Positions 23,199-31,669 are shown, counted from the first letter of the stretch. The stretch: DNA of 42,791 bases from an uncultured Clostridia bacterium (GCA_947384195.1 CANDGE010000005.1:1-42791); one strand, 5' to 3'. Notes: generated by a model from the letters alone, not told the origin. Made by a program: numbers and translations.

Positions 23199-24934
23199 AC
23201 GTTGTGATCATAAATAGAATAAAAAAGCTGTTAACCGCGCTCGCCGTTTGCATAACGATCGTAACGGCGTGCATGCTTGCGGGATGCGCGGTCGAAAACG
23301 AGCCGCCGCCCGCTGACGAGAATAAAACATATTCGGTGATATATGCCGTCAACGACGAAAACGGCGGGTTTATTCGCGGCGATGCCGAACAGCAGATAGC
23401 GGAAGGCGGCGACGGAAAGATCGTCACGGCGGTGCCGCTTGGCGGGTATGTTTTTTTGGAGTGGTCGGACGGATATGCGCAGCCCGAACGCCGGGATAAA
23501 AATGTCGATAAGGATATGGAGCTTATCGCTAAATTTGAAAAACGGCATGCTGTTTCCTATTTTGCGACAGGCAACGGACGTATAGACGGAAAATCGATAC
23601 AAAAAGTCAAACCTAATGGGAATGCGGATTCCGTTACTGCCGTTCCCGATGACGGTTATGAATTCGCAGGATGGTCCGACGGATATAAAATTGCAACGCG
23701 TACCGATAAAAATATCGTCGGAGACCTTAATATAGCCGCTGTTTTCGTAAAGAAACAGCTCGCGTTGTCGTATGCGGCGTCGAGTCACGGTCGTATCGAG
23801 GGGAAGACCGAACAAAAAATCGATTGGGGCGATTCGGCAGAATCCGTTACCGCAATACCCGATGAAGGATACGAGTTTTCGCATTGGTCGGACAACGTAG
23901 ATCGTGCAACGCGTATCGATAAGAACGTAAAAAAGAATATCGACGTTTTTGCGGTTTTTAAAAGAAAGGAGCTTACTGTAATTTATTCCGCCGACGAAAA
24001 CGGTTCGATCGACGGTGTCTCGACACAAACGGTCTTGTACGGCGACAGCGCGACCGTTGTCACGGCAAAACCCGATTTCGGCTATGAATTTATTAAATGG
24101 TCCGACGGAGTTACCACCGCGAGCCGAACGGATGCGGCTGTAAAAAACGATATTGGCGTTACGGCTAAATTCGGAAAAATAGTAAATATAACGGTAACAT
24201 ACGGCGTGAATGGCGGTGGTTCGATAAGCGGTAAAACGACTCAAACCGTAGCTTGGGGCGGAACGACGGAAAGCGTTACTGCCGTTGCGAATGCCGGATA
24301 CAAATTTGTGGGATGGTCGGACGATATCACTACGGAGCAAAGACATGACGCAAACATTATGCCGTCATCGTCGAACATAGTTATCAATGCGATTTTCGAG
24401 TATGACAATCCGCCCGATATAGATGATACCCTGTTGTTTTCGATCGATTCCGAAAAAACGAGCTATTCGGTAAAGGCACGTCACACCGATATTACGGAAG
24501 CTGTAATACCAGAATATTATAACGGGTTGCCTGTGACTTTTATAATGGACAACGGTTTCGGGAATTGTACGCAATTGACGACTGTGTTTATTCCCGATAC
24601 TTTGACGTGTATAGGCGTAAATGCGTTTGCTAATTGTTCGGAATTGACAAGCGTTAACGGTATGAGCAATGTCGAAACGATAGGCAATAACGCTTTTGCT
24701 ATGTGCGAAAAGCTGGACGGACTCGTGTTGCCTAAAACGCTTAAGTCGCTCGGTCGACGTATTCTGTTCGGTGTGGCAAATCGTGTGTACACAAGATTGA
24801 CCGTTGCCGAATTGAATGCGTTGAATCCCGAATGGAACGATAAACGCGAGGACGGCGGTACTGTAGAATATATCGGAGATGTATCGGTTTATTTGTATAA
24901 ACAGCGGGGAACCGCTTTAATAAATAATTTTTAG
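23195..24934 (+). CDS. Lipoprotein with five InlB-type repeats and a BspA-type LRR domain
   Basis: A 579-residue lipoprotein; the signal peptide ends in LAGC with Cys31. Five tandem InlB-B-like repeats of about 70 residues (roughly 44-115, 116-186, 187-258, 259-329 and 330-405) each carry the GYEFxxWSDG core and a terminal AxFxK strand. A BspA-type LRR domain follows (about 410-560): NGFGNCTQLTTVFIPDTL, NAFANCSELTSV, NAFAMCEKLDGLVLPKTL. The same LRR module starts the next gene's product. The protein should be membrane-anchored, facing outward on a repeat stalk. Translation start overlaps the small gene at 23022. The gene at 24944 follows after 9 nt, with GGAG in the gap, so they form one operon. 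Confidence 0.87.
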   Translation: MNVVIINRIKKLLTALAVCITIVTACMLAGCAVENEPPPADENKTYSVIYAVNDENGGFIRGDAEQQIAEGGDGKIVTAVPLGGYVFLEWSDGYAQPERRDKNVDKDMELIAKFEKRHAVSYFATGNGRIDGKSIQKVKPNGNADSVTAVPDDGYEFAGWSDGYKIATRTDKNIVGDLNIAAVFVKKQLALSYAASSHGRIEGKTEQKIDWGDSAESVTAIPDEGYEFSHWSDNVDRATRIDKNVKKNIDVFAVFKRKELTVIYSADENGSIDGVSTQTVLYGDSATVVTAKPDFGYEFIKWSDGVTTASRTDAAVKNDIGVTAKFGKIVNITVTYGVNGGGSISGKTTQTVAWGGTTESVTAVANAGYKFVGWSDDITTEQRHDANIMPSSSNIVINAIFEYDNPPDIDDTLLFSIDSEKTSYSVKARHTDITEAVIPEYYNGLPVTFIMDNGFGNCTQLTTVFIPDTLTCIGVNAFANCSELTSVNGMSNVETIGNNAFAMCEKLDGLVLPKTLKSLGRRILFGVANRVYTRLTVAELNALNPEWNDKREDGGTVEYIGDVSVYLYKQRGTALINNF

Positions 24935-24943
24935 GAGACACTC

Positions 24944-27496
24944 ATGAAAAACGTAGCTCAAAAGAAAACTATGACGGCGATGCTTATCTTATTTGTCACG
25001 ATAGTTTCGGTATGCTTGCTGCTGTTCGGTCTTTGCGCCAATAAGCCGACGGCATTTGCCGACACGGACGGCGAGACGTATTCCGTCGACGACGTGTTGT
25101 TGTTTAATATTAACGAGAACCGAACGGGATATAAAGTCAAAGTTCGCGATAAATCCGTTACGGAAATTTCGATACCCGATTATTATAACGGTTTACCCGT
25201 AATCGAAATAATGGACAACGGTTTCGGTAATTGTGCCAATCTTATCAAAGTGGATATTAAGCACAATATGAAAAGAATAGGAGTAAATGCGTTTGCGAAT
25301 TGCAAAAAATTGGAAGCGGTTGTAGGAATGCCTTGTATTCAAAGCATAGGCAACAATGCATTTGCGAATTGCTTAAAGCTGAATAACGCCATTATTCCGA
25401 AAAGCGTGAAAACATTGGGCAACACGATATTTCGCAATAACCCCAACCGTATATATTCGAGAATGTCCAAGGAATCGATGTCGGCGTTGAATTCCAATTG
25501 GGATTCGAGTATGGCGGAAACGGGAGAGATAATTTATACGGATGAACTGGTCGTGGAAGAGCTATTGGAGAATAATAGCTTAATAGGCTATAAAATAATT
25601 TCCGGGCAAAATCTCGACGCACCCAATGAGCATTATGTAATACCAAGTACTGTAAACAATGTACCGATACTCGAGATATCCAACAGCGCGTTCTCATTTT
25701 GTTCGTTTAAATCTTTAACATTAAAGCATGTGGATAGTAATGCTCATCATTTTATAAATATACGAAGCTGTGCTTTTGCATACGCCGATGTCGACACTAT
25801 AAACATTGAAGTCGACGTGACTTTCAATGATCGCGATGTGGATATAAAAGACTGTAAAGATTTTGAAAAATACAAGTCCGAAAGCGTGTTTTCGGGTTCT
25901 ACGGTACGCACGATAAAACTACCCGATACGTTTACTACGATACCGATATGTATGTTTTCCGGGTGTGAAAACTTGAGGGAAATAATCAATTCTGATTCTC
26001 ATATAGATGCGAACCATATTTCCACAAACGTGACTGCTATAGGAAGGCAGGCTTTTGACGGTTGTAAGTCCATAATAAATCTTTACATACCGAAAACCGT
26101 TGAATTTATGGGCGAGAACGTATTTTCGTCTTGGGGCGATTCCGATAAGGATGTATTTCAAACCGTTCATATAGATTTATATAAACCGCAGGACGGTTGG
26201 GTCGAAAATTGGAAAGGCGAAACGAAAGAAAACGTTGATTTTGATTTTAAGAAATATGTCGTAACATTAAACAAGGATCACGGCGATAATGAAGTAGGCT
26301 CAAATTACGTTAATGCGGAATTGAGTAAAGAAATGCCCGAAGCCGATGCTCCGCAACGTGATGGCTATTTATTTAAGGGTTATTACACAGATTTTAACGG
26401 CGTCGGAGAAATGTATTATGATGAAAATATGGAGAGCGTAAGGAATTGGGATATCGAAAATGATACAAACTTGTTCGCATGTTGGGAAATAATTCATTAT
26501 AATATCAAGTATACGGTAAAGGATTGTGACCTTGTATTCCAAAACAGCAATCCTGTCGTATATACCGTTGAAGATGAGATAATTATAACAAGCTCGATAT
26601 TGGATAGATCATTGGAAATTATTTGGGATATGGAAAAGATCGAAGCAGGGTCAAGCGGGGATATAGAGATCAACGGTATTGTGACTGCAAACATCAAAAA
26701 CGATTGCAAGTTACTATCGATTTATAAATGCGGATATGTGGAAATGTATTTACCGTCGGAACTGAGTCAAGACTGTCATATACAGGTCGATTCCGTAATT
26801 AAAACCGTTAAAATAATAGGGAATGCAGATCAAGATTATCGATATCCGATTGACTTCGTGTGTGATCATCTTAATGTGCAACTCGATTTGATTTTAATTA
26901 ATGTAAAGATAAAAGCTCCCGACAATAAGAATGCTATTTCAGTCGGGTCGACATGCCATTTGCGGTTACATGCGTATGGCGATGTGGAAATAATCGGCGG
27001 ATTGGGTACCGAATCGAACGGCGGATACAGTATTTTCTGCGGTGCGTTAAGTATCATGCATTCCGATAGATTGTTGTTAAAGGGCGGTGACGGAGCAAAC
27101 GGTAAAAATAAAGTAGGGAATCAGTATGTTTGTCAAGACGGAAAAAACGGTAATAGCGCTATAAGTATCAGTGAAAATCGTATATTCGTACAAGGGAAAA
27201 ATATATCTATTATCGGCGGTAACGGCGGTAACGGATCGGATGCCACTAAGCATAACTTTATGTACGGACTCGGAGGCAGCGGGGCAAAAGCGATATATTA
27301 CAGAGAGTATGCCGATGATTTTAAGTTGGAATTTGGGATCAAAACGTCAATAATGGATGTAACCTTACAAAACGGTGAAGACGGAAAGGACGGTGCAAAA
27401 TATGATTGGAATGGAGCTATAGATCCTGTTGATCCTATTGACCCTATTAAGCCTGATCCTATATTCCCGCCGAACCCGCCGATCATAACGCAATAA
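24944..27496 (+). CDS. Secreted BspA-type LRR protein with a Gly/Asn-rich C-terminal region
   Basis: An 850-residue exported protein: the signal peptide ends at an AFA-D type site near residue 39. The N-terminal LRR module (about 45-195: NGFGNCANLIKVDI, NAFANCKKLEAV, NAFANCLKLNNAIIPKSV) is a paralogue of the one in the preceding gene. Further BspA repeats run to about 395, then an InlB/Flg_new-type repeat (about 440-520, GYLFKGYYTDFNG). After that come beta-rich sequence, a Gly/Asn-rich part (GGNGGNGSDATK) and a Pro/Asp repeat tail (DPVDPIDPIKPDP). No LPXTG or membrane anchor is seen, so it may be released or held by the repeats. The second half is visibly richer in A and T than neighbouring genes. 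A terminator follows. Confidence 0.82.
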   Translation: MKNVAQKKTMTAMLILFVTIVSVCLLLFGLCANKPTAFADTDGETYSVDDVLLFNINENRTGYKVKVRDKSVTEISIPDYYNGLPVIEIMDNGFGNCANLIKVDIKHNMKRIGVNAFANCKKLEAVVGMPCIQSIGNNAFANCLKLNNAIIPKSVKTLGNTIFRNNPNRIYSRMSKESMSALNSNWDSSMAETGEIIYTDELVVEELLENNSLIGYKIISGQNLDAPNEHYVIPSTVNNVPILEISNSAFSFCSFKSLTLKHVDSNAHHFINIRSCAFAYADVDTINIEVDVTFNDRDVDIKDCKDFEKYKSESVFSGSTVRTIKLPDTFTTIPICMFSGCENLREIINSDSHIDANHISTNVTAIGRQAFDGCKSIINLYIPKTVEFMGENVFSSWGDSDKDVFQTVHIDLYKPQDGWVENWKGETKENVDFDFKKYVVTLNKDHGDNEVGSNYVNAELSKEMPEADAPQRDGYLFKGYYTDFNGVGEMYYDENMESVRNWDIENDTNLFACWEIIHYNIKYTVKDCDLVFQNSNPVVYTVEDEIIITSSILDRSLEIIWDMEKIEAGSSGDIEINGIVTANIKNDCKLLSIYKCGYVEMYLPSELSQDCHIQVDSVIKTVKIIGNADQDYRYPIDFVCDHLNVQLDLILINVKIKAPDNKNAISVGSTCHLRLHAYGDVEIIGGLGTESNGGYSIFCGALSIMHSDRLLLKGGDGANGKNKVGNQYVCQDGKNGNSAISISENRIFVQGKNISIIGGNGGNGSDATKHNFMYGLGGSGAKAIYYREYADDFKLEFGIKTSIMDVTLQNGEDGKDGAKYDWNGAIDPVDPIDPIKPDPIFPPNPPIITQ

Positions 27497-27517
27497 TAAA
27501 CAATAGCGACAGTGATG

Positions 27518-27557
27518 AAGGACCCGATTTGCGTTCGCTGCAGTCGGGTCTTTGTCT
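27518..27557 (+). terminator. Terminator of the InlB/BspA operon
   Basis: GACCCGA (27521-27527) pairs with TCGGGTC (27544-27550), flanked by AAG and TTT, with a T-rich tail (TTTGTCTT). Confidence 0.75.
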
Positions 27558-27762
27558 TGCGTATCGTTTTACAGATACATTCGATTTTTTATGGAATATC
27601 GTATAAACTGTAATAGTATGTATTTGGGGAATCGACGATGTTTCGGCGGTCGGTAGCAACCAAAAACGCATCGAAAGTATTACCATATTCGTCGAGAGCG
27701 GGAAAACGCACGCAGCCGCAAGCAAAAATTTAACAAAATATCGACAAAAACAGCGAATGGTA
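27558..27762. other. Intergenic stretch before the first sigma gene
   Basis: About 205 bases. The only open frame of note is a 31-codon basic peptide at 27638-27733 with a weak GGGGAA upstream; I do not support it as a gene. No repeats or hairpins stand out. Confidence 0.45.
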
Positions 27763-27791
27763 TTGACAATTACAATGATTTATGATAAAAT
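27763..27791 (+). promoter_or_regulatory. Promoter of the first sigma factor gene
   Basis: TTGACA (27763-27768), 17-nt spacer, TAAAAT (27786-27791). It leaves a leader of about 26 nt without a clear Shine-Dalgarno site before the ATG at 27824. Confidence 0.85.
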
Positions 27792-27823
27792 AAATTATCA
27801 TCAATCTACCGAGAACATCGACT

Positions 27824-28348
27824 ATGGACATACACGAGCTAATCAACGACTATTTGGAGCGGCTTAAAAACGGCGACAAATGTTTTGATGAGTTTTTTAA
27901 AAGGATATCGTGGTGTGTCGAGTATATAGCTAAAAAGTATCTTGCGGACAAGAGTTTTGTCGACGACGTTGTAATAAATACTTTTGACAGGATAGCCAAA
28001 AATATCGGGTCGTTCGACGCTAACGGGAACGGTTATGCGTGGATATGCAAGATAGCGCAAAACGAATCGTTCAATATCAACAGGCGCGAAAGCCGTCCCG
28101 AAGTTACGCTCACGAGCTTGGAGCAAGCGGCTGCCAAACAATCGGGTATTTCTCCGGAAGAAAGTTACGATCTCGTTCGTGCCGTCGACGAGCTCGACGA
28201 AAGCGATAGGCGGCTGTTCGACGGCAGGTTTTTATTGGGTAAGGGCGTAGCGGAGATCGCCGACGAATTGCGGGTTTCCGTCGGCACTGTGACCAATAGG
28301 CTGAATAGAATATACAAGACGTTGTACGAAAAATTGACCAAGCATTGA
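27824..28348 (+). CDS. ECF-like RNA polymerase sigma factor (sigma copy 1)
   Basis: A 174-residue sigma-70 family protein with only regions 2 and 4. Region 2 spans about residues 20-90 (CVEYIAKKYLADKSFVDDVV, then NGNGYAWICKIAQNESFNINR, the usual 2.3/2.4 WxxxIAxN element). Region 4 spans about 115-170, with a helix-turn-helix in GVAEIADELRVSVGTVTNRLNRIYKTL. It should direct RNA polymerase to a small set of promoters. No anti-sigma gene is beside it; instead a BspA-type lipoprotein follows after 25 nt in the same operon. A paralogue of identical length lies just beyond that lipoprotein. Confidence 0.85.
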   Translation: MDIHELINDYLERLKNGDKCFDEFFKRISWCVEYIAKKYLADKSFVDDVVINTFDRIAKNIGSFDANGNGYAWICKIAQNESFNINRRESRPEVTLTSLEQAAAKQSGISPEESYDLVRAVDELDESDRRLFDGRFLLGKGVAEIADELRVSVGTVTNRLNRIYKTLYEKLTKH

Positions 28349-28373
28349 GTCGAGAATAAAAGAGGAGACTGTC

Positions 28374-29630
28374 ATGCGTAAGCGGTTTGGCAAAGCGAAC
28401 GGAATATCGATCATAGCGGCAATTGCGTTGCTCGTACTTTTGTCGTTTGCTTTTATCGCATGTGCACAAGCGCCTGCCGTTCCGAACACAGACGGCGATC
28501 GCGTTTCAACAGACATATGCTTTGCGGATGACGTCGATATTTTAGGCGATTCGGACATCGAAAATCGATATGGCGACGATAGCGCCGTCGGAGATACGAC
28601 GGGTGATGTCGTCGGCAACATAAATATCGGAGATATCGTCGATCCCGACGTTCGGAGCGATAACGACGATCTGTTTGTTTTTACTCGCGGCGCAAACGGA
28701 TATTCGGTCGCAGCTAAAAAAGACGTTAAGGCTACGCTCAAAGAGTGTACCGTTCCCGCATACCACAACGGCGTGCCCGTGGTGGAAATATATGTCGGCG
28801 GATTTAAAGACTGCGTCGAGCTTGTCAAGATCGCGTTGCCCGATACATTGGTCGAGATAGACAATAATGCATTTGCCGATTGTGCTAAATTGACGGAAAT
28901 CAACATTCCGACGCTTGTATCGAAAATAGGAATAGGTGTGTTCAATGGGTGTGCGAGTTTGATCGAAATATCATTCCCCGATTCGGTAGTTGAGCTTGGT
29001 GGAGTGGCATTTTACGGGTGCGATAATTTAAAGAACGTGAGATTGTCCGATAGGTTGGAAAAAATCGAGCCCGGTATGTTTTTCAAGTGTAAAAACCTTG
29101 AAACGGTGAATAAGCCGTATTTTTTGAAATCTATAGGTCCGAGTGCTTTTTACGGATGCGAGCGTTTGGAATACTTCGATCTTTCGGGAGTGGAAGTGAT
29201 AGAAGACCTGGCGTTTGTCGGTTGCGCCGCGCTCGAACGTGTGGCTTTTAATAACGTTATCGAAATGGGAAGTAACGTGTTTTCGAGATGTACGGGATTG
29301 CGATCCGCCTCTTTGTCATATAGGTTAAAGCGTATAACAACCGGGACTTTTCTCGGTTGCACGAATCTGCGCACCGTAACAGTGAGAAGCTGCACGGAGA
29401 TCATAGGAAGAGGTGCGTTTTACGGTTGTTATAATTTGACGAGAGTCAAAGGCATGGCAGGTGTTACGGCTATCGGAGATCATGCGTTTGGAAAATGCGA
29501 CAAGCTTGCGGACATTGTTTTGCCGCCGTCCTTAGTTTCGATAGGCGAAGATCTGTTCGGGGAGTATGACGAGTTTGAAAATTCGCTCGTACAGCTTGAC
29601 GGCGTTGTTGACAATGATGCGAGCTTATGA
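28374..29630 (+). CDS. BspA-type LRR lipoprotein between two sigma factor genes
   Basis: A 418-residue lipoprotein; the signal peptide ends in FIAC with Cys30. An acidic, Asp-rich linker (about 35-100) leads to an LRR domain of about 300 residues with regular rungs (NNAFADCAKLTEINIPTLV, GVFNGCASLIEISFPDSV, VAFYGCDNLKNVRLSDRL and so on, about 11 in all), the LRR_5 family of Treponema/Bacteroides BspA adhesins. AGAGGAG precedes the ATG. It is co-transcribed with sigma copy 1. The promoter of the second sigma gene lies in its last 23 bases. It could be an adhesin controlled by these sigma factors or a sensor that reports to them; neither is shown. Confidence 0.85.
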   Translation: MRKRFGKANGISIIAAIALLVLLSFAFIACAQAPAVPNTDGDRVSTDICFADDVDILGDSDIENRYGDDSAVGDTTGDVVGNINIGDIVDPDVRSDNDDLFVFTRGANGYSVAAKKDVKATLKECTVPAYHNGVPVVEIYVGGFKDCVELVKIALPDTLVEIDNNAFADCAKLTEINIPTLVSKIGIGVFNGCASLIEISFPDSVVELGGVAFYGCDNLKNVRLSDRLEKIEPGMFFKCKNLETVNKPYFLKSIGPSAFYGCERLEYFDLSGVEVIEDLAFVGCAALERVAFNNVIEMGSNVFSRCTGLRSASLSYRLKRITTGTFLGCTNLRTVTVRSCTEIIGRGAFYGCYNLTRVKGMAGVTAIGDHAFGKCDKLADIVLPPSLVSIGEDLFGEYDEFENSLVQLDGVVDNDASL

Positions 29631-29636
29631 TATAAT
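29608..29636 (+). promoter_or_regulatory. Consensus promoter inside the BspA gene end, leaderless geometry
   Basis: TTGACA (29608-29613), 17-nt spacer, TATAAT (29631-29636): perfect consensus. The -35 box and spacer are the last coding bases of the lipoprotein gene; the spacer ends in its TGA stop. The ATG at 29643 is 6 nt past the -10 box. Confidence 0.92.
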
Positions 29637-29642
29637 TTATAC

Positions 29643-30167
29643 ATGGTAAGCGCAGCGGAAAGACGTAAAAGGATAAACGATTATTTAAAGCGTATAAAAG
29701 CAGGCGAAGACGTTTTTGACGAGTTTTACCGTTATACATATTTGGGGCTGGAATATATTGCGCGTTTGTATTTGCGTAACAAGTCATATGTCGACGATGT
29801 AGTTATATCTGCGTATGCGCACGTTGCGGAGCGTATACACCAATTTGACGATACGCAAAACGGTTATGCGTGGCTGTTTAAGATAACTCAAAACGAAGCG
29901 CTTAAAACCAATCGAGATAATATAGATAACGTCGCTTTGAACGAAAATCGCGGCAAGGTAGATTACGAAGATAGGCGTTTGGAAAAGATGGATATGTACG
30001 ATGCGTTAGGCAGACTGGACGAGCTTGAACATAAAATAGTGGAAATGTATATCTTTAACGATACAAAGTTCGTAGATATCGCACAAGAGCTCGATATGCC
30101 GTTGAGCACGGTGCATTACCATTATAAATGCGCGCTGAAATTTTTGTATAACAGTATGAACGAATAA
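29643..30167 (+). CDS. ECF-like RNA polymerase sigma factor (sigma copy 2)
   Basis: A 174-residue sigma-70 family protein, paralogous to the one ending at 28348: the same length and the same blocks (FDEFYRYTYLGLEYIARLYL, SYVDDVV, QNGYAWLFKITQNEALKTNR). Region 4 (about 120-170) has the helix-turn-helix VDIAQELDMPLSTVHYHYKCALKFL. The recognition helix differs clearly from copy 1 (STVHYHYKCA against GTVTNRLNRI), so the two probably read different promoters. The start codon coincides with the predicted transcription start and lacks a ribosome binding site, while copy 1 has a leader. No anti-sigma factor is adjacent. Confidence 0.85.
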   Translation: MVSAAERRKRINDYLKRIKAGEDVFDEFYRYTYLGLEYIARLYLRNKSYVDDVVISAYAHVAERIHQFDDTQNGYAWLFKITQNEALKTNRDNIDNVALNENRGKVDYEDRRLEKMDMYDALGRLDELEHKIVEMYIFNDTKFVDIAQELDMPLSTVHYHYKCALKFLYNSMNE

Positions 30168-30197
30168 CGGCCGTTTTTTTCGGCTATATCGTGCGAT

Positions 30198-30217
30198 GCC
30201 GCCATCGGGCGGTTTTT
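30198..30217 (+). terminator. Terminator after sigma copy 2
   Basis: CCGCC (30199-30203), 4-nt loop, GGCGG (30208-30212), then five T residues. Confidence 0.8.
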
Positions 30218-30304
30218 ATGCTTTGCGTTATGCGGAAAACAGCGGTGCGATGCTTGTCGCATAAGAGTTTTGCCGTATGTCTGCGTGAAATTATTGTCGA
30301 AGGC

Positions 30305-30333
30305 TTTACAAAAGCCATTTAACGTGATACAAT
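30305..30333 (+). promoter_or_regulatory. Promoter of the YugP-like protease gene
   Basis: TTTACA (30305-30310), 17-nt spacer, TACAAT (30328-30333). The leader of about 33 nt includes GGAGG before the start codon. Confidence 0.78.
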
Positions 30334-30372
30334 ACGATAACGAGCGAGCGGGAGCTTGCGGGAGGAAGTTAC

Positions 30373-31113
30373 ATGCCTTTTTCTTATTTGTTTACCGAAC
30401 CCGAATATTTACTGTACGGTATAACGATCGTATTGTTTTTGCCGTTTTTGCTGTTCAGTATAATCGCGTCGGTGCGCGTCCAAACGGTGTTCAACAAGTA
30501 TAACCGTATCCCGAGCGAGTCGGGTATCTCGGCGCAGGGGTATGTGCGGAATTTTTTGGCGAGCAGCGGGTTGACGAACATCAAGTTTGCGGCGGTGCGC
30601 GGTTCGCTGACCGATAACTTTAACCCGACTACCAATACCATTTCGCTGTCCGACACCGTGCGGAATTCGTCGGCGCTCGGCGCGATAGGCGTGGCATGCC
30701 ACGAAGCGGGACATGCCGTACAGCATTCTCGCAAATACTTTTTTTCGTCGTTGCGATTGAAACTCGTGCCCGTAGTCAATTTTGCGAGCAGACTGATGTG
30801 GCCGATATATATAATAGGGTATATATTCGGATTTGCGTCGCCGTATACCGCGATCGGTCGCGCTTTCCTTATCGCGGGGCTTGTCGTGATGGGCGCGACG
30901 CTGTTGTTTTCGCTAGTGACGTTGCCTACCGAATTCGATGCGAGCCGTCGCGCATATAATTATCTTAAAACGTGCATGTTGCCGGACGAAGCGGCAGCAG
31001 TCAAAAAGGTTTTGCGCGCCGCCGCTATGACGTATGTTGCGTCGTTTATGATAACGTCGTTACAGTTCCTGCGCATACTCGCTTTGCTGTTGATGGGCAG
31101 AGATAGAAAATAG
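30373..31113 (+). CDS. YugP-family membrane zinc metallopeptidase
   Basis: A 246-residue membrane protein of the neutral zinc metallopeptidase type (Zn_peptidase_2; B. subtilis YugP). An N-terminal helix (about 12-35), the zinc motif HEAGH with following AVQH (about residues 110-117), two to three helices in the middle, and the LPTEFDASRRA motif (about 196-206), whose Glu is the likely third zinc ligand. A last helix ends the protein. GGAGG lies about 8 nt before the ATG. The substrate is not known. It is monocistronic, and its stop lies 1 nt from the stop of the opposing gene. Confidence 0.9.
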   Translation: MPFSYLFTEPEYLLYGITIVLFLPFLLFSIIASVRVQTVFNKYNRIPSESGISAQGYVRNFLASSGLTNIKFAAVRGSLTDNFNPTTNTISLSDTVRNSSALGAIGVACHEAGHAVQHSRKYFFSSLRLKLVPVVNFASRLMWPIYIIGYIFGFASPYTAIGRAFLIAGLVVMGATLLFSLVTLPTEFDASRRAYNYLKTCMLPDEAAAVKKVLRAAAMTYVASFMITSLQFLRILALLLMGRDRK

Positions 31114-31114
31114 T

Positions 31115-31669
31115 TCAGGCGTTATCGCATTCGGCGATGTCGTCGATAAATTCGTTTTTAAGCGCATAAGAGTGCAGTCGCGCAACGCCGCTTTCGGTTA
31201 TCAAATAAAATTTGTGCGCGTCGCCTTGCTCCCAAGTGCAATCCACCAAACGTTCGTAGCCGTCGAAAAAAGCTTCGAGCGTTTTTTTGTCTATGCTTGC
31301 GCGCAGTTCGTCGGTCAGCATTGCGTATGCCGCGCTCACGTCACCCGATCTTACGAGCGAAAAAAGCCTGCCCATGCGGCTCGTGGCGCACGCGACGGTT
31401 TGCGGCGACGTTTTGTAAACGATCGGGCGGCGCGGCGACAGCACGAGCAGATAGTGTTCGGACGACAGTCTTATGCCGAGCGCGAACTCGTTTTTGACGT
31501 TGTCGGCGTTGACGAGTTTTACGGTATACGGCAAAAGCGAAGTGTCGAGCGGGAAAACGGTAATATACGCCACGTCGTATTCGGACATGGTAAGGCTGTC
31601 CGCGCGCTCGGTAAGCTCGCCGTTTATCAAATATACGCAATCGAATTCGCTTTGTATGTGCAATTCCAT
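31115..31669 (-). CDS. Hypothetical two-part soluble protein
   Basis: A 184-residue protein, no signal peptide and no membrane helix. The N-terminal half (about 1-90) is beta-rich, with alternating hydrophobic residues; the C-terminal half (about 95-180) is helical and begins SLVRSGDVSAAYAMLTDELRASI, loosely like DUF3887/NTF2-type domains. I do not recognise the family. There is no good ribosome binding site upstream of the ATG. A minus-strand TTGACA lies about 60 nt upstream but is badly spaced from the nearest -10 box. The gene converges tail-to-tail with the YugP-like gene with a single base between stop codons and no terminator in between. Confidence 0.65.
   Translation of the reverse strand: MELHIQSEFDCVYLINGELTERADSLTMSEYDVAYITVFPLDTSLLPYTVKLVNADNVKNEFALGIRLSSEHYLLVLSPRRPIVYKTSPQTVACATSRMGRLFSLVRSGDVSAAYAMLTDELRASIDKKTLEAFFDGYERLVDCTWEQGDAHKFYLITESGVARLHSYALKNEFIDDIAECDNA

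Noticed and set aside
27638..27733. A 31-codon basic peptide before sigma copy 1
   Set aside because: Weak ribosome binding site, no promoter, no similarity seen; could easily be chance.
31113..31115. One-base gap between convergent genes as a regulatory overlap
   Set aside because: Tail-to-tail packing is common; no terminator or antisense feature beyond proximity could be shown.
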